DNA from: Chitinophagaceae bacterium | Lineage (GTDB): Bacteria > Bacteroidota > Bacteroidia > Chitinophagales > Chitinophagaceae | Length of the DNA: 64,000 nucleotides | Direction of reading: 5' to 3' | Assembly: GCA_947452965.1 (NCBI GenBank) | Contig: CANGEW010000003.1 | Coordinates: forward strand, 1-64,000 | Part shown: in pieces, positions 56,460 to 64,000 of the stretch | Layout: every line of letters begins with the position of its first letter | How positions within the stretch are numbered: the stretch's first letter is position 1 | The notes under the pieces: generated by a model | The model's database searches: none | What the model was told of the DNA's origin: nothing | Seen by the model: only the letters and a program-made list of their open reading frames with translations | Translations under genes and position numbers: made by a program

Positions 56460-57056
56460 ATGACACCCGAACGTTCAGAAAGACTCACAGCTGTTTTGAA
56501 TAAGCGACAGTTGAATGTAACCATTGTATTGGAAAATGTGGCAGACCCTCACAATATTTCTGCGGTTATGCGTACTTGTGATGCCATTGGTATACAGGAA
56601 ATTTACATATTAAATACGGTTATTCCCAGGCATAAAAAATGGTGCGCAAAAAGCAGTTCTAGTGCATCTAAATGGTTGACAATTCATCAGTTTTCCGATG
56701 TTGCCACTTGTTTTGAAGCGGTTAGAAAAAGGTATGATAAAATCTACACCACACATTTAAGTTCGGATGCGGTTGATTTATACGATTTGAACCTTACAGA
56801 AAAAGTAGCGTTGGTATTTGGGAATGAGCATAGTGGTGTTTCTGAAGAACTGATTGGTTTAGCCGATGGTAATTTTATTATCCCACAAGTGGGTATCATT
56901 AAATCATTAAATATTTCAGTAGCGTGTGCAGTTAGTCTTTATGAGGCTTTCCGTCAAAAAAAAATAGCCGGACATTATGATCAGCCTCAAATTACCGGAC
57001 CTGCATTAGAGCAATTGCGAACTGAATGGGGTTTCCTTGAATCAGAAACAGAATAA
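56460..57056 (+). CDS. trmH: tRNA (guanosine-2'-O-)-methyltransferase TrmH (SpoU family)
   Basis: A 198-residue knotted (SPOUT) methyltransferase. MTPERSERLTAVLNKRQLNV aligns by pattern with the TrmH N-terminus; VLENVADPHNISAVMRTCDAIGI is motif 1 with the catalytic Arg, KVALVFGNEHSGVSEEL is motif 2, and FIIPQVGIIKSLNISVACAVSLYEA is motif 3 forming the knot. It probably methylates Gm18 in the tRNA D-loop. ATG 56460 is chosen; ATG 56418 is in frame but adds 14 residues unlike the family. aat follows, overlapping by 20 bp. Confidence 0.93.
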   Translation: MTPERSERLTAVLNKRQLNVTIVLENVADPHNISAVMRTCDAIGIQEIYILNTVIPRHKKWCAKSSSSASKWLTIHQFSDVATCFEAVRKRYDKIYTTHLSSDAVDLYDLNLTEKVALVFGNEHSGVSEELIGLADGNFIIPQVGIIKSLNISVACAVSLYEAFRQKKIAGHYDQPQITGPALEQLRTEWGFLESETE

Positions 57057-57711
57057 AACAATTCGATTGATTTGGTTAAACAGTGATATTTCTTTTCCCG
57101 ATGTTTCTTTGGCTGATGAAGACGGCTTGTTGGCTGCTGGAGGCGATTTGTCGCCGCAGCGTTTATTGCTTGCTTATCGAAACGGAATCTTTCCCTGGTA
57201 TAATGAAGAAGATCCCATATTATGGTGGAGTCCGCATCCAAGGTGTGTGTTATTTCCAGAAAAATTGCGGATTAGTAAAAGTATGCAGCAAGTTATCAGA
57301 AGCCATCAATTTCGTTTTAAAATCAATCATTCATTCAGAGAAGTCATTACTGCCTGTAAAACTATTCAACGTAAAGAAGGGAATGGTACTTGGATTCATC
57401 AGGATATCATTGACGCCTACACGAAGTTTTTTGAAATGGGATACGCTATGAGTGCAGAAACTTACTTTCAGGGAAAGTTGGTAGGAGGGTTGTATGGTGT
57501 AAAAATTGGCAAGGTGTTTTTTGGCGAAAGTATGTTTACTGAGGTTTCAAATGCCAGTAAATTTGCACTGATTCAATTAGTATTACAATTAAAAAAAGAA
57601 GGTTTGCAAATAATAGACTGTCAAATGCAAACCAACCATTTGATGAGTTTAGGAGCCGAAATGATAGACAGGAGTTTGTTTACAGTCTTATTAAAGAAAC
57701 ATTGTTTTTAA
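57037..57711 (+). CDS. aat: Leucyl/phenylalanyl-tRNA--protein transferase, TTG start
   Basis: A 224-residue transferase that adds Leu or Phe to N-terminal Arg/Lys of proteins, marking them for ClpS-ClpAP (N-degron pathway). Motifs: DGLLAAGGDLSPQRLLLAYRNGIFPWYN, ILWWSPHPRCVLFPEKL, GNGTWIHQDIIDAY and GGLYGVKIGKVFFGESMF. No ATG exists in frame before the conserved region, so initiation must be at TTG 57037, inside trmH, or TTG 57067. Overlap with trmH suggests translational coupling. Confidence 0.93.
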   Translation: MNQKQNKTIRLIWLNSDISFPDVSLADEDGLLAAGGDLSPQRLLLAYRNGIFPWYNEEDPILWWSPHPRCVLFPEKLRISKSMQQVIRSHQFRFKINHSFREVITACKTIQRKEGNGTWIHQDIIDAYTKFFEMGYAMSAETYFQGKLVGGLYGVKIGKVFFGESMFTEVSNASKFALIQLVLQLKKEGLQIIDCQMQTNHLMSLGAEMIDRSLFTVLLKKHCF

Positions 57712-57779
57712 TAGTACACAACGGCCTTTTGATTACTGGTTATAAGTTGAGAGGAATGTATCTGAGTCATTTGGACTAA

Positions 57780-58220
57780 TTAGGATATTTTTTCCTTATG
57801 TTTAGATATAAGAATGGTTTTGTCTCTTCTGGTAATATACCAAGTCATAGTACCCCATTTTCTATTACTAAATTTTCCAAAATAACCAAATAATCCACCT
57901 ACACCAAAAGTGCGGATGCTGCAACGTAAGTCTTCTTTATTAAGTTTTACAATACTTTGAATATCCTTTTTTTTAATGATAATATTAGAAATAGGTCGAT
58001 TGATCAAAATCGAGTCATTATCAAGTGTATAGCTTTGTGGACAAAAAGCGTATGTGATTGAATAAATTACAATCAATAATATTGATGAGAATAAAGATGC
58101 AGAGAAGCTAGCATCCGTATTCATTGCCCAAAAAGGAATCAACGCAATGATGAGGAATAGAATAGTTATGGAAATGGTTGTAATCCTGGCAGTGGTGTCC
58201 AAAGAGGCTTTGAAAGTCAT
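57780..58220 (-). CDS. PH-domain-like membrane protein
   Basis: A 146-residue protein with two adjacent membrane helices (TTISITILFLIIALIPFWAM and LFSSILLIVIYSITYAF, residues about 14-65), then a beta-rich part (YTLDNDSILINRPISNIIIKKKDIQSIVKL, GLFGYFGKFSNRKWGTMTWYITRRDKTILIS). This is the layout of bacterial PH-domain proteins of the DUF304 type. Function unknown. It starts 9 bp after the DUF6580 gene, so the two share an operon. Confidence 0.75.
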   Translation of the reverse strand: MTFKASLDTTARITTISITILFLIIALIPFWAMNTDASFSASLFSSILLIVIYSITYAFCPQSYTLDNDSILINRPISNIIIKKKDIQSIVKLNKEDLRCSIRTFGVGGLFGYFGKFSNRKWGTMTWYITRRDKTILISKHKEKIS

Positions 58221-58229
58221 ATACCAGAA

Positions 58230-58775
58230 CTACCCACGAACTTTTGATAAATAAGTGCTTTGAATCACATGAAAGCTTCCAAAAAATAACATACTAAAAG
58301 ATAAATCAGTAATTATCCCATTTTTTAGGAAAGGGATACCAGCCGCCAAGCAAGATGCCCACCCTTCAAAACCAGGTCCGTAGGTTAATCCATTGTCAAA
58401 TAGGAAGCAATTGGTATTGCTAAGTAGAAAAAATAATAAGCTTGAAGCAATGGATAATCCTGCAATATTTTTTACTGATTTTGAATTTACAAAGAAACCT
58501 AAAATAGTTACGAACAATAAAGAAGCATAGTTGCCAATTTGGCCCATGCCATAGAATCCAGGAGCGATATTAAAAACCTCGAGCATGATGTCAGAAGTAA
58601 ACATGGCTAGTAAAGGCATAGCAAAAGCCATTTTTTTATCTTTTATAACAGCCCCGCTAAATAATGAGATGGCGATGATGGGATTGAAAGAATTTGGGAA
58701 AGTAATTACTTTCATCAATGCAGCAAAAATCACTAAAGCTGTTCCAATATATAAATTCGATTTTGTTTGGTTCAT
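58230..58775 (-). CDS. DUF6580 family membrane protein
   Basis: A 181-residue protein with five or so hydrophobic segments: IGTALVIFAALMKVI, NPIIAISLFSGAVI, AFAMPLLAMFTSDIMLEVF, YASLLFVTILGFFV, IAGLSIASSLLFFLLSNTNCFLF and LSFSMLFFGSFHVI. The pattern (FNPIIAISLFSGA near the start, a central TSDI(M/L)L and a final F..GSFHV) fits DUF6580, resembling ECF-transporter S components. ATG 58790 is in frame, but a -7 box ends 1 nt before it, so ATG 58775 is chosen. Confidence 0.8.
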   Translation of the reverse strand: MNQTKSNLYIGTALVIFAALMKVITFPNSFNPIIAISLFSGAVIKDKKMAFAMPLLAMFTSDIMLEVFNIAPGFYGMGQIGNYASLLFVTILGFFVNSKSVKNIAGLSIASSLLFFLLSNTNCFLFDNGLTYGPGFEGWASCLAAGIPFLKNGIITDLSFSMLFFGSFHVIQSTYLSKVRG

Positions 58776-58791
58776 TTTATAATATTTCATA

Positions 58792-58799
58792 CAAAAATA
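58792..58799 (-). promoter_or_regulatory. -7 box of the DUF6580-PH operon
   Basis: The minus strand reads TATTTTTG, ending 1 nt before ATG 58790 and 16 nt before ATG 58775. It argues for the downstream start. Confidence 0.55.
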
Positions 58800-58881
58800 G
58801 GTAAATAAGTGCTTGTTTTTTCATTCTGTTTTATGGCTTTTATCCTCATATTGTTAATATGTATGTTTTCTAACTTCCCAT

Positions 58882-59232
58882 ATGGCCAAACATAATGAAA
58901 TTGGAAAATACGGAGAACGTCTTGCCGTAGTGTTTTTTGAAAATTTAGGGTATCAAATTATACATAAAAACTGGCGGTATGGACATTTGGAAATCGATTT
59001 GATTGCACATAAGAGAGGCGTTTTGCATTTTATTGAAGTGAAAACAAAATCATCTAATCGATATGGTTTTCCGGAAGAAGAAGTATCCAAACAAAAACTA
59101 CAAAAATTAATTAATGCTTCTGAAGAATTTTTGAGAGCGTTCCCGGACTGGCAAAACATACAATTTGATATTTTGGCTATTACTTTAAAGCCAAGTATAG
59201 CCTATTTTCTAATAGAAGATGCTTATATGTAA
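58882..59232 (+). CDS. yraN: YraN family protein (UPF0102, endonuclease-like fold)
   Basis: The 116-residue protein begins MAKHNEIGKYGERLAVVFFENLGYQI and has GHLEIDLIAHKRGVLHFIEVKTK (residues about 33-57). The E...D...EVK arrangement is the restriction-endonuclease/Holliday-resolvase-like core, conserved here. The cellular role of the family is unsettled. A single gene between a divergent operon and pruA. Confidence 0.92.
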   Translation: MAKHNEIGKYGERLAVVFFENLGYQIIHKNWRYGHLEIDLIAHKRGVLHFIEVKTKSSNRYGFPEEEVSKQKLQKLINASEEFLRAFPDWQNIQFDILAITLKPSIAYFLIEDAYM

Positions 59233-59365
59233 AACTTAATGTTAATCATCAATATTGTAATGCTTTTGTATTTATTTTTTCAGATTTTTACTATTAACTT
59301 GCATGATGGTTGATGAGTTTTACTATCTGATCAACCTCTCTTTTTAATGTACTAAAATTCAATTT

Positions 59366-61000
59366 ATGCAATACGGAGATTTTTACTATCCACAGCCTAG
59401 CAATGAACCAGTATTGAATTATGCTCCTGGTAGTCCTGAAAAGTTGGCTTTAAAAAGTGCAATTAAAGAATTGAAGGCTCATAAAATTGACGTTCCTATG
59501 TACATCGGAACCGAGGAAGTGAGAACGGATAAAAAAGTAGCTATGCGTCCCCCTCATGAACATGCACATGTTTTGGGGTATTACAATGTTGGAGATGCAA
59601 AACATGTAACAAAAGCAATTAATGCGGCATTAAAAGCAAAGGATAAGTGGTCCAATATGACTTGGGAAAACAGGGCTAATATATTTTTAAAAGCAGCAGA
59701 TCTAATTGCTACAAAATATCGTCCTTTTTTGAATGCGGCAACGATGTTGGGGCAGAGTAAAAATGTGATTCAAGCAGAGTTGGATGCAGCTTGTGAGCTG
59801 ATTGACTTTTTAAGATTTAATGTTCATTTTGTTAGTGATATTTATCGTCAACAGCCGCTTAGCGGAGCGGGTATGAATAATAGAATGGAATATCGCCCTC
59901 TTGAAGGTTTTGTGTTTGCTTTGTCGCCTTTTAATTTTACTGCGATTGGAGGTAATTTGCCTACCAGTGCTGCGATGTGTGGCAATGTGGTTGTTTGGAA
60001 ATGTGCAAATACACAAGTATACAGCGCTCAATTATTTATGAGGATATTAAAAGAAGCAGGTTTGCCTGATGGAGTGATTAATTTAATTTTTGTAGATGGA
60101 GCAACAGTTGGCGAGGTTGTTTTTAATCATCCTGAATTTTCTGGTATACACTTTACCGGTAGTACCGGTGTTTTTAATAAAATGTGGGAAACCATTGGGA
60201 AGAACATGGGCATGTATAGGTCCTATCCAAGAATAGTTGGAGAAACAGGGGGTAAGGATTTCGTTATTGCTCACAAATCAGCAGATGTGGATGTGGTAGT
60301 AACCGCTTTGGCGAGAGGCGCTTTTGAATATCAGGGTCAAAAATGTTCTGCTGCATCTAGAGCATACATTCCTTCTAATTTAGCTCCGCTAATCAAGAAG
60401 AAACTTGTTGAAGTAGTAAAGTCCATGAAAATGGGAACTGTGGAAGATTTCACTAATTTTATCAATGCGGTGATTGATGAGAAAAGTTTTGATAAACTAG
60501 AAGGATATATAAAGTCAGCCCGGAAACGCGATAGTAATTGTAAAATATGGGTAGGAGGCAAGTGTGATAAATCTCAAGGATATTTCATAGAGCCAACTAT
60601 TATAGAAACATTCGACCCGCATTATGTTACCATGGAGGAAGAGTTATTTGGGCCAGTGCTTACCATGTATATATATGATGAGAACAAGTTTGAAGAAACC
60701 TTGAAATTAGTCGATAACACCTCTGCTTATGCTTTAACAGGAGCGATTATCTCAAAAGATCGATTTGCAGTAGAATTAGCTACAAACAAATTAAGAAATA
60801 GCGCGGGTAATTTTTATATTAACGATAAGCCAACCGGAGCGGTAGTTGGGCAACAACCATTTGGTGGCGCAAGAGCAAGTGGTACCAATGATAAGGCAGG
60901 CTCTATGTTGAACATGTATCGTTGGTTGAGTGCCAGAACAGTGAAAGAAACATTTAATCCGCCAACGAATTTCACATATCCATTTATGCTGGAAAAATAA
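59366..61000 (+). CDS. pruA: 1-pyrroline-5-carboxylate dehydrogenase
   Basis: This 544-residue aldehyde dehydrogenase oxidises glutamate semialdehyde to glutamate, the second step of proline breakdown. The stand-alone form (no proline dehydrogenase domain). Seen: FALSPFNFTAIGGNLP near residue 187, GNVVVWKCANTQVYSAQL, ETGGKDFVIAH with the catalytic Glu near 295, GQKCSAASRAYIP with the catalytic Cys near 329, and EELFGPVLTMYIYDE. Full length for this subfamily. No putA/prodh gene is adjacent. Confidence 0.96.
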   Translation: MQYGDFYYPQPSNEPVLNYAPGSPEKLALKSAIKELKAHKIDVPMYIGTEEVRTDKKVAMRPPHEHAHVLGYYNVGDAKHVTKAINAALKAKDKWSNMTWENRANIFLKAADLIATKYRPFLNAATMLGQSKNVIQAELDAACELIDFLRFNVHFVSDIYRQQPLSGAGMNNRMEYRPLEGFVFALSPFNFTAIGGNLPTSAAMCGNVVVWKCANTQVYSAQLFMRILKEAGLPDGVINLIFVDGATVGEVVFNHPEFSGIHFTGSTGVFNKMWETIGKNMGMYRSYPRIVGETGGKDFVIAHKSADVDVVVTALARGAFEYQGQKCSAASRAYIPSNLAPLIKKKLVEVVKSMKMGTVEDFTNFINAVIDEKSFDKLEGYIKSARKRDSNCKIWVGGKCDKSQGYFIEPTIIETFDPHYVTMEEELFGPVLTMYIYDENKFEETLKLVDNTSAYALTGAIISKDRFAVELATNKLRNSAGNFYINDKPTGAVVGQQPFGGARASGTNDKAGSMLNMYRWLSARTVKETFNPPTNFTYPFMLEK

Positions 61001-61041
61001 TTGAATTATTTATTATATAAAATTTAAATAGAACCATCTGT

Positions 61042-61374
61042 ATGCCGACGAAGAAAAAGATTCTGAAAAAAGTAACATCCACTGTAACAAAAAAAACAAT
61101 TACTACTAACAAAGCGCTTTCAAAATCAAGTAAAGAGGATTTGACAAAAATTTTGGGAGTCACTGAATCGATAGCAAGAATACTCAATAATTACAAGATT
61201 CAAACCTACCAAGATTTAGGTGGTTGTACCATTAAAAACATTATGATGATGTTGGATGAAAAGAAAATGTTAGATAAAGCCAAATATTACACAACTTGGG
61301 GAAGGCAAGCCAGATTGGCCAAGGTAGGAGATTGGGAAGGTCTTAAGAAATTTAAAGGGGAACTAAAATCATAG
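61042..61374 (+). CDS. Small helix-hairpin-helix protein (L21-extension/DUF4332-like)
   Basis: A 110-residue protein: a Lys/Thr-rich N-terminal tail (MPTKKKILKKVTSTVTKKTI), then a helix-hairpin-helix domain (DLTKILGVTESIARILNNYKIQTYQDLG) and an ending TTWGRQARLAKVGDWEGLKKF. That ending resembles the C-terminal extension attached to L21 in many Bacteroidota, here free-standing. DNA or RNA binding is likely from the fold; the role is unknown. It lies 41 bp after pruA and ends 6 bp before pyrR, so it is probably co-transcribed with both. Confidence 0.78.
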   Translation: MPTKKKILKKVTSTVTKKTITTNKALSKSSKEDLTKILGVTESIARILNNYKIQTYQDLGGCTIKNIMMMLDEKKMLDKAKYYTTWGRQARLAKVGDWEGLKKFKGELKS

Positions 61375-61380
61375 GAGTCT

Positions 61381-61887
61381 ATGCAAACATTACTCAATGC
61401 TTCTCAATTGCAACTTATTACGAAGAGGTTAGCCAGTCAATTGTTAGAAAACGAATATGATCTCAGCCAAGTGGTATTTGTAGGGTTACAGCCAAGAGGG
61501 ATTAAGTTTAGCGATGCTATTATGGATGTCATCGGAACACTTACCGATAAAAAAATTCATTATGGGTTGTTAGATATTACTTTTTATAGAGATGATATTC
61601 GTAAGGAATTGCATGAACCTAAAGCCACCACATTGCAGTTGTCGCTTGAAGGTAAAAAAGTGATTTTGATTGACGATGTTTTATATACTGGCAGAAGTAT
61701 TCGTGCTGCTTTGGATGCATTGCAGGATTTTGGTCGTCCTCAAAAAGTGGAATTGTGTGTATTGGTAAACAGAAGATTTAATAGAGAGCTTCCCATACAG
61801 CCAGATTTTTGCGGGATTACCATTGATTCTCCTACTGAACAGAAGGTAAGAGTGGATTGGGAAAAACATGAAGTGATCATGTATTAA
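61381..61887 (+). CDS. pyrR: PyrR: pyr operon regulator / uracil phosphoribosyltransferase
   Basis: A 168-residue type I phosphoribosyltransferase: ELYDLSQVVFVGLQPRGIKFSD-like start (residues 21-42), DITFYRDDIRKE near 60, the PRPP loop VILIDDVLYTGRSIRAALDAL near 95, and CVLVNRRFNRELPI with RVDWE at the end. PyrR senses UMP and, in Gram-positives, controls pyr mRNA attenuation. No attenuator was recognised before pyrB here, which has its own promoter, so a mainly enzymatic role is possible. It starts 6 bp after the HHH gene. Confidence 0.93.
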   Translation: MQTLLNASQLQLITKRLASQLLENEYDLSQVVFVGLQPRGIKFSDAIMDVIGTLTDKKIHYGLLDITFYRDDIRKELHEPKATTLQLSLEGKKVILIDDVLYTGRSIRAALDALQDFGRPQKVELCVLVNRRFNRELPIQPDFCGITIDSPTEQKVRVDWEKHEVIMY

Positions 61888-61907
61888 TCTTTTTATAGGA
61901 ATTTTAC

Positions 61908-61938
61908 TTGCTGTTTTTTAAAAATTGTAATAACTTTG
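61908..61938 (+). promoter_or_regulatory. Promoter of pyrB
   Basis: TTG (61908-61910), a 20-bp spacer and TAACTTTG (61931-61938) match the consensus; the box ends 7 nt before the pyrB ATG at 61946. Confidence 0.7.
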
Positions 61939-61945
61939 ATGCTTA

Positions 61946-62884
61946 ATGCAACTATCTACCAAACATCTATTGGGCATTAAAAATCTTACTGTTTCTGATA
62001 TTTCCTCTATTTTAACAACGGCTCAACAATTTAAAGAGGTTTTACAGCGCCCCATCAAAAAAGTTCCATCCTTAAGAGATATAACCATCGTAAATCTTTT
62101 TTACGAAAACTCAACCAGGACCAGAATTTCTTTTGAACTGGCTGAAAAGCGTTTAAGTGCCGACACTATTAATTTTTCTGCTTCGGGATCTTCTGTATCA
62201 AAAGGTGAAACCTTATTAGATACAGTGAATAATATTTTGAGCATGAAGGTGGATATGGTTGTGATGCGTCATAGCGCCAGCGGGGCTCCTCATTTCTTGG
62301 CAAAGCATTTGCCCAATACAGCCGTTATTAATGCCGGAGATGGCATCAATGAACATCCAACACAGGCTTTATTAGATGCGTTTTCAATTATCGAAAAAAC
62401 GGGTTCTCTGCAAGGTAAAAAAGTGTTGCTGATAGGAGATATCATGCATTCTAGAGTGGCGCTTAGTAATATTTATCTGTTGAAAAAAATGGGAGCGGAA
62501 GTGATGTTGTCGGGTCCACCTACCTTAATACCTAAACACACGAAGGAAGCATTTGGAGTGCAAGTAGAATATAATTTAAAAAAAGCTTTGCAATGGTGTG
62601 ATGTGGCAAATGTATTGCGTATTCAACTAGAAAGACAAAATCAAGTCTTGTTTTCTTCTCTGCGTGAGTACAATATGACCTATGGGGTTACTAAAAAACT
62701 GTTATCAGAAATAGATAAAGACATTATCATCATGCATCCAGGCCCAATAAACCGTGGTGTTGAAATTGATAGTGATGTGGCAGATAGCAATCAATCAATT
62801 ATCTTAAAGCAAGTAGAAAATGGAGTGGCGGTAAGAATGGCTGTATTATATTTGCTTTCTGGTAGAAATGAATTCAATCATTAG
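61946..62884 (+). CDS. pyrB: Aspartate carbamoyltransferase catalytic chain
   Basis: This 312-residue enzyme makes N-carbamoyl-aspartate, the first committed step of pyrimidine synthesis. FYENSTRTRISFELAEKRL near residue 52 holds the STRTR carbamoyl-phosphate loop; MRHSASGAPHFLA near 105, GDGINEHPTQALLDAFSI near 131 and IMHPGPINRGVEI near 264 complete the active site. No pyrI regulatory-chain gene is adjacent. pyrR lies 58 bp upstream. Its promoter sits 7 nt before the ATG. Confidence 0.97.
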   Translation: MQLSTKHLLGIKNLTVSDISSILTTAQQFKEVLQRPIKKVPSLRDITIVNLFYENSTRTRISFELAEKRLSADTINFSASGSSVSKGETLLDTVNNILSMKVDMVVMRHSASGAPHFLAKHLPNTAVINAGDGINEHPTQALLDAFSIIEKTGSLQGKKVLLIGDIMHSRVALSNIYLLKKMGAEVMLSGPPTLIPKHTKEAFGVQVEYNLKKALQWCDVANVLRIQLERQNQVLFSSLREYNMTYGVTKKLLSEIDKDIIIMHPGPINRGVEIDSDVADSNQSIILKQVENGVAVRMAVLYLLSGRNEFNH

Positions 62885-62903
62885 TTGTCCTAAATTTTCT
62901 TTG

Positions 62904-63377
62904 ATGCAACGTATCTGTCTTTTTCCTGGAACCTTTGATCCTTTTACACTGGGTCACAAAGATATTATTGACAGAGCTTTGCCTTTATTTGATAAATTAT
63001 ATATCGGCATAGGTACCAATGCCAATAAAAAACCAATGTTTACTGAGCAACAAAGAATTCAATGGATTAATGATATTTATACTGGTAATGACAAAGTGGA
63101 AGCAGTGATTTATGAAGGGCTAACGGTAGATTGTTGTAAAAAAATAAATGCGTCTTTTATTTTGAGAGGCATCAGATATGTGAATGACTTTGAGTATGAA
63201 AAGGCTATTGCAGATATGAATCGAAGCATTGCCGACAACATAGAAACGGTGTTTTTGACTTGCTTACCACAATATACTTCGGTTGCCTCTACTTTGGTCA
63301 GAGATGTAATCAAATATGGAGGAGATGTTTCAAAATTTCTTCCAGAACAAGTCAATGCTTCTCTTGCTAATCGTTAA
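62904..63377 (+). CDS. coaD: Phosphopantetheine adenylyltransferase
   Basis: A 157-residue enzyme of coenzyme A synthesis, joining ATP and 4'-phosphopantetheine to dephospho-CoA. It starts MQRICLFPGTFDPFTLGHKD with the nucleotidyl-transfer TLGH motif, then RGIRYVNDFEYEKAIADMN near residue 88, and ends with the second ATP motif as YTSVASTLVRDVIKYGGD (ISS-type). ATG 62904 gives the usual family N-terminus; the frame extends upstream to an ATG overlapping pyrB. The stop overlaps the convergent Nudix gene by 4 bp. Confidence 0.96.
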   Translation: MQRICLFPGTFDPFTLGHKDIIDRALPLFDKLYIGIGTNANKKPMFTEQQRIQWINDIYTGNDKVEAVIYEGLTVDCCKKINASFILRGIRYVNDFEYEKAIADMNRSIADNIETVFLTCLPQYTSVASTLVRDVIKYGGDVSKFLPEQVNASLANR

Positions 63378-64000
63378 TTTTCTTTTAGAAATTGTTTTAT
63401 TAGTTCTTGAATAGTTCCATAAGTGTTACTTAATGGGATGTTCACATCGTTTACATGAAACCATTCCACAGCAGTAATCTCTTCTTCTAGTTGTGGCTGA
63501 AGAAGTTGACGGGTATTGCTATAAAAAGCAAACCAATGACCGATTTTTAATATGTTTTCATCATTCATTTGATATACATGATAAGTGTTCATGATTTTTT
63601 TTTGAAGTAATAAGTCTGTTGCGCCTGTTTCCTCTTGTATTTCTCTTTGGGCGCCGATTTCAGGTGTTTCGCCCTTTTCTAATTTTCCTTTGGGTAAATC
63701 CCATTTACCTCTTCTAAAAATAAACAGTAATTCCTTCTGCTGATTTTCGATAATACCACCCGCAGCTTCGATGATAGTATATTGTTTAAAAATAAAATCC
63801 TGTATTTCAGAAAAATTAGTTGTAAGAATCAGTGCTTTATCAATGTGGGAATTTTGAAGTTTTTGTAATATGACTTTGATCTGATCTTCGGAAGGATTTA
63901 AAAAAATAGAATCTGATGGGAGCGTATTGTTGATTTGGCTTTTTTCAGATATTGCTTCTTGGATTATTAAGGAGTTCTCATTAAAATAGATGGTGATTAA
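63374..64000 (-). CDS. Nudix hydrolase, C-terminal part (gene enters from beyond the window)
   Basis: An open minus-strand frame runs from the window edge to the stop at 63374, about 208 residues, with its start outside. The Nudix box lies at about 63621-63689: GKLEKGETPEIGAQ followed by REIQEETGA, which fits GX5EX7REUXEEXGU exactly. It is preceded by FIFRRGKWDLPKG and followed by HWFAFYSNT and ITAVEWFHVNDV. An N-terminal region of about 90 visible residues (IYFNENSLII, HIDKALILTTNFSEIQ) precedes the Nudix domain. Members hydrolyse nucleoside diphosphates linked to another group; the substrate is not evident. Confidence 0.88.
   Translation of the reverse strand, partial: LITIYFNENSLIIQEAISEKSQINNTLPSDSIFLNPSEDQIKVILQKLQNSHIDKALILTTNFSEIQDFIFKQYTIIEAAGGIIENQQKELLFIFRRGKWDLPKGKLEKGETPEIGAQREIQEETGATDLLLQKKIMNTYHVYQMNDENILKIGHWFAFYSNTRQLLQPQLEEEITAVEWFHVNDVNIPLSNTYGTIQELIKQFLKEN

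Noticed and set aside
61888-61945. PyrR-type attenuator before pyrB
   Set aside because: The 58-bp gap is too short for the anti-terminator/terminator pair and instead contains a promoter.

Overview
The window looks like a contiguous piece of chromosome from a low-GC member of the Bacteroidota, most likely Chitinophagaceae or a close relative. The reasons are: large secreted proteins ending in type IX secretion (T9SS) sorting domains of types A and B; promoters of the Bacteroidota form TTTG-N20-TAnnTTTG; a tmRNA with the tag GNTTYAMAA; and the futalosine menaquinone gene mqnA. The family-level placement is inference.

Layout. 1-6 kb: housekeeping genes (5' part of polX, a Lys/Ala/Pro histone-like protein, rplU-rpmA, plsC-priA, murB). 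6-26 kb: an outer-membrane barrel protein, then three very large, internally repetitive secreted genes in a row on the minus strand (2963, 1290 and 1978 aa) carrying T9SS sorting domains. 26-36 kb: pfkA-pyk, argS, an ABC-F gene, a small barrel protein, a GtrA protein, dnaK and a DUF62 SAM hydrolase. 36-38.4 kb: a short-chain dehydrogenase, tRNA-Lys(TTT), and two small secreted proteins, one of which has lost its signal peptide to a one-base homopolymer shift. 38.7-42.5 kb: a fourth T9SS type B protein with near-identical 147-bp repeats.

42.5-45 kb is the most accessory-looking part. It holds a small secreted protein, a gene-poor stretch, a DUF2452 gene with clearly richer base composition, a decayed serine-recombinase C-terminal fragment, and ssrA. 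From 45 to 48.3 kb, ssrA, prfC and purB follow one another on the minus strand. The two spacers between them hold an unusual element: 9-bp units repeated head to tail, then reversed around a GTTAAC-like centre. Three such modules are present. 48.4-54.3 kb: mqnA and a surface-polysaccharide cluster (flippase, two GT2 glycosyltransferases, two methyltransferases). 54.3-64 kb: an M13 peptidase lipoprotein, trmH-aat, two small membrane proteins, yraN, pruA, a helix-hairpin-helix protein, pyrR, pyrB, coaD and the 3' part of a Nudix hydrolase gene.

The strongest candidates for something undescribed are the inverted 9-mer modules around prfC, the decayed recombinase plus compositionally distinct gene beside ssrA, the roughly 400-residue unassigned N-terminal module of the 2963-aa protein, and the repeated placement of promoter -7 boxes only 4-15 nt before start codons, which predicts leaderless or very short-leader mRNAs. 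No CRISPR array, intact insertion sequence or rRNA gene was seen.
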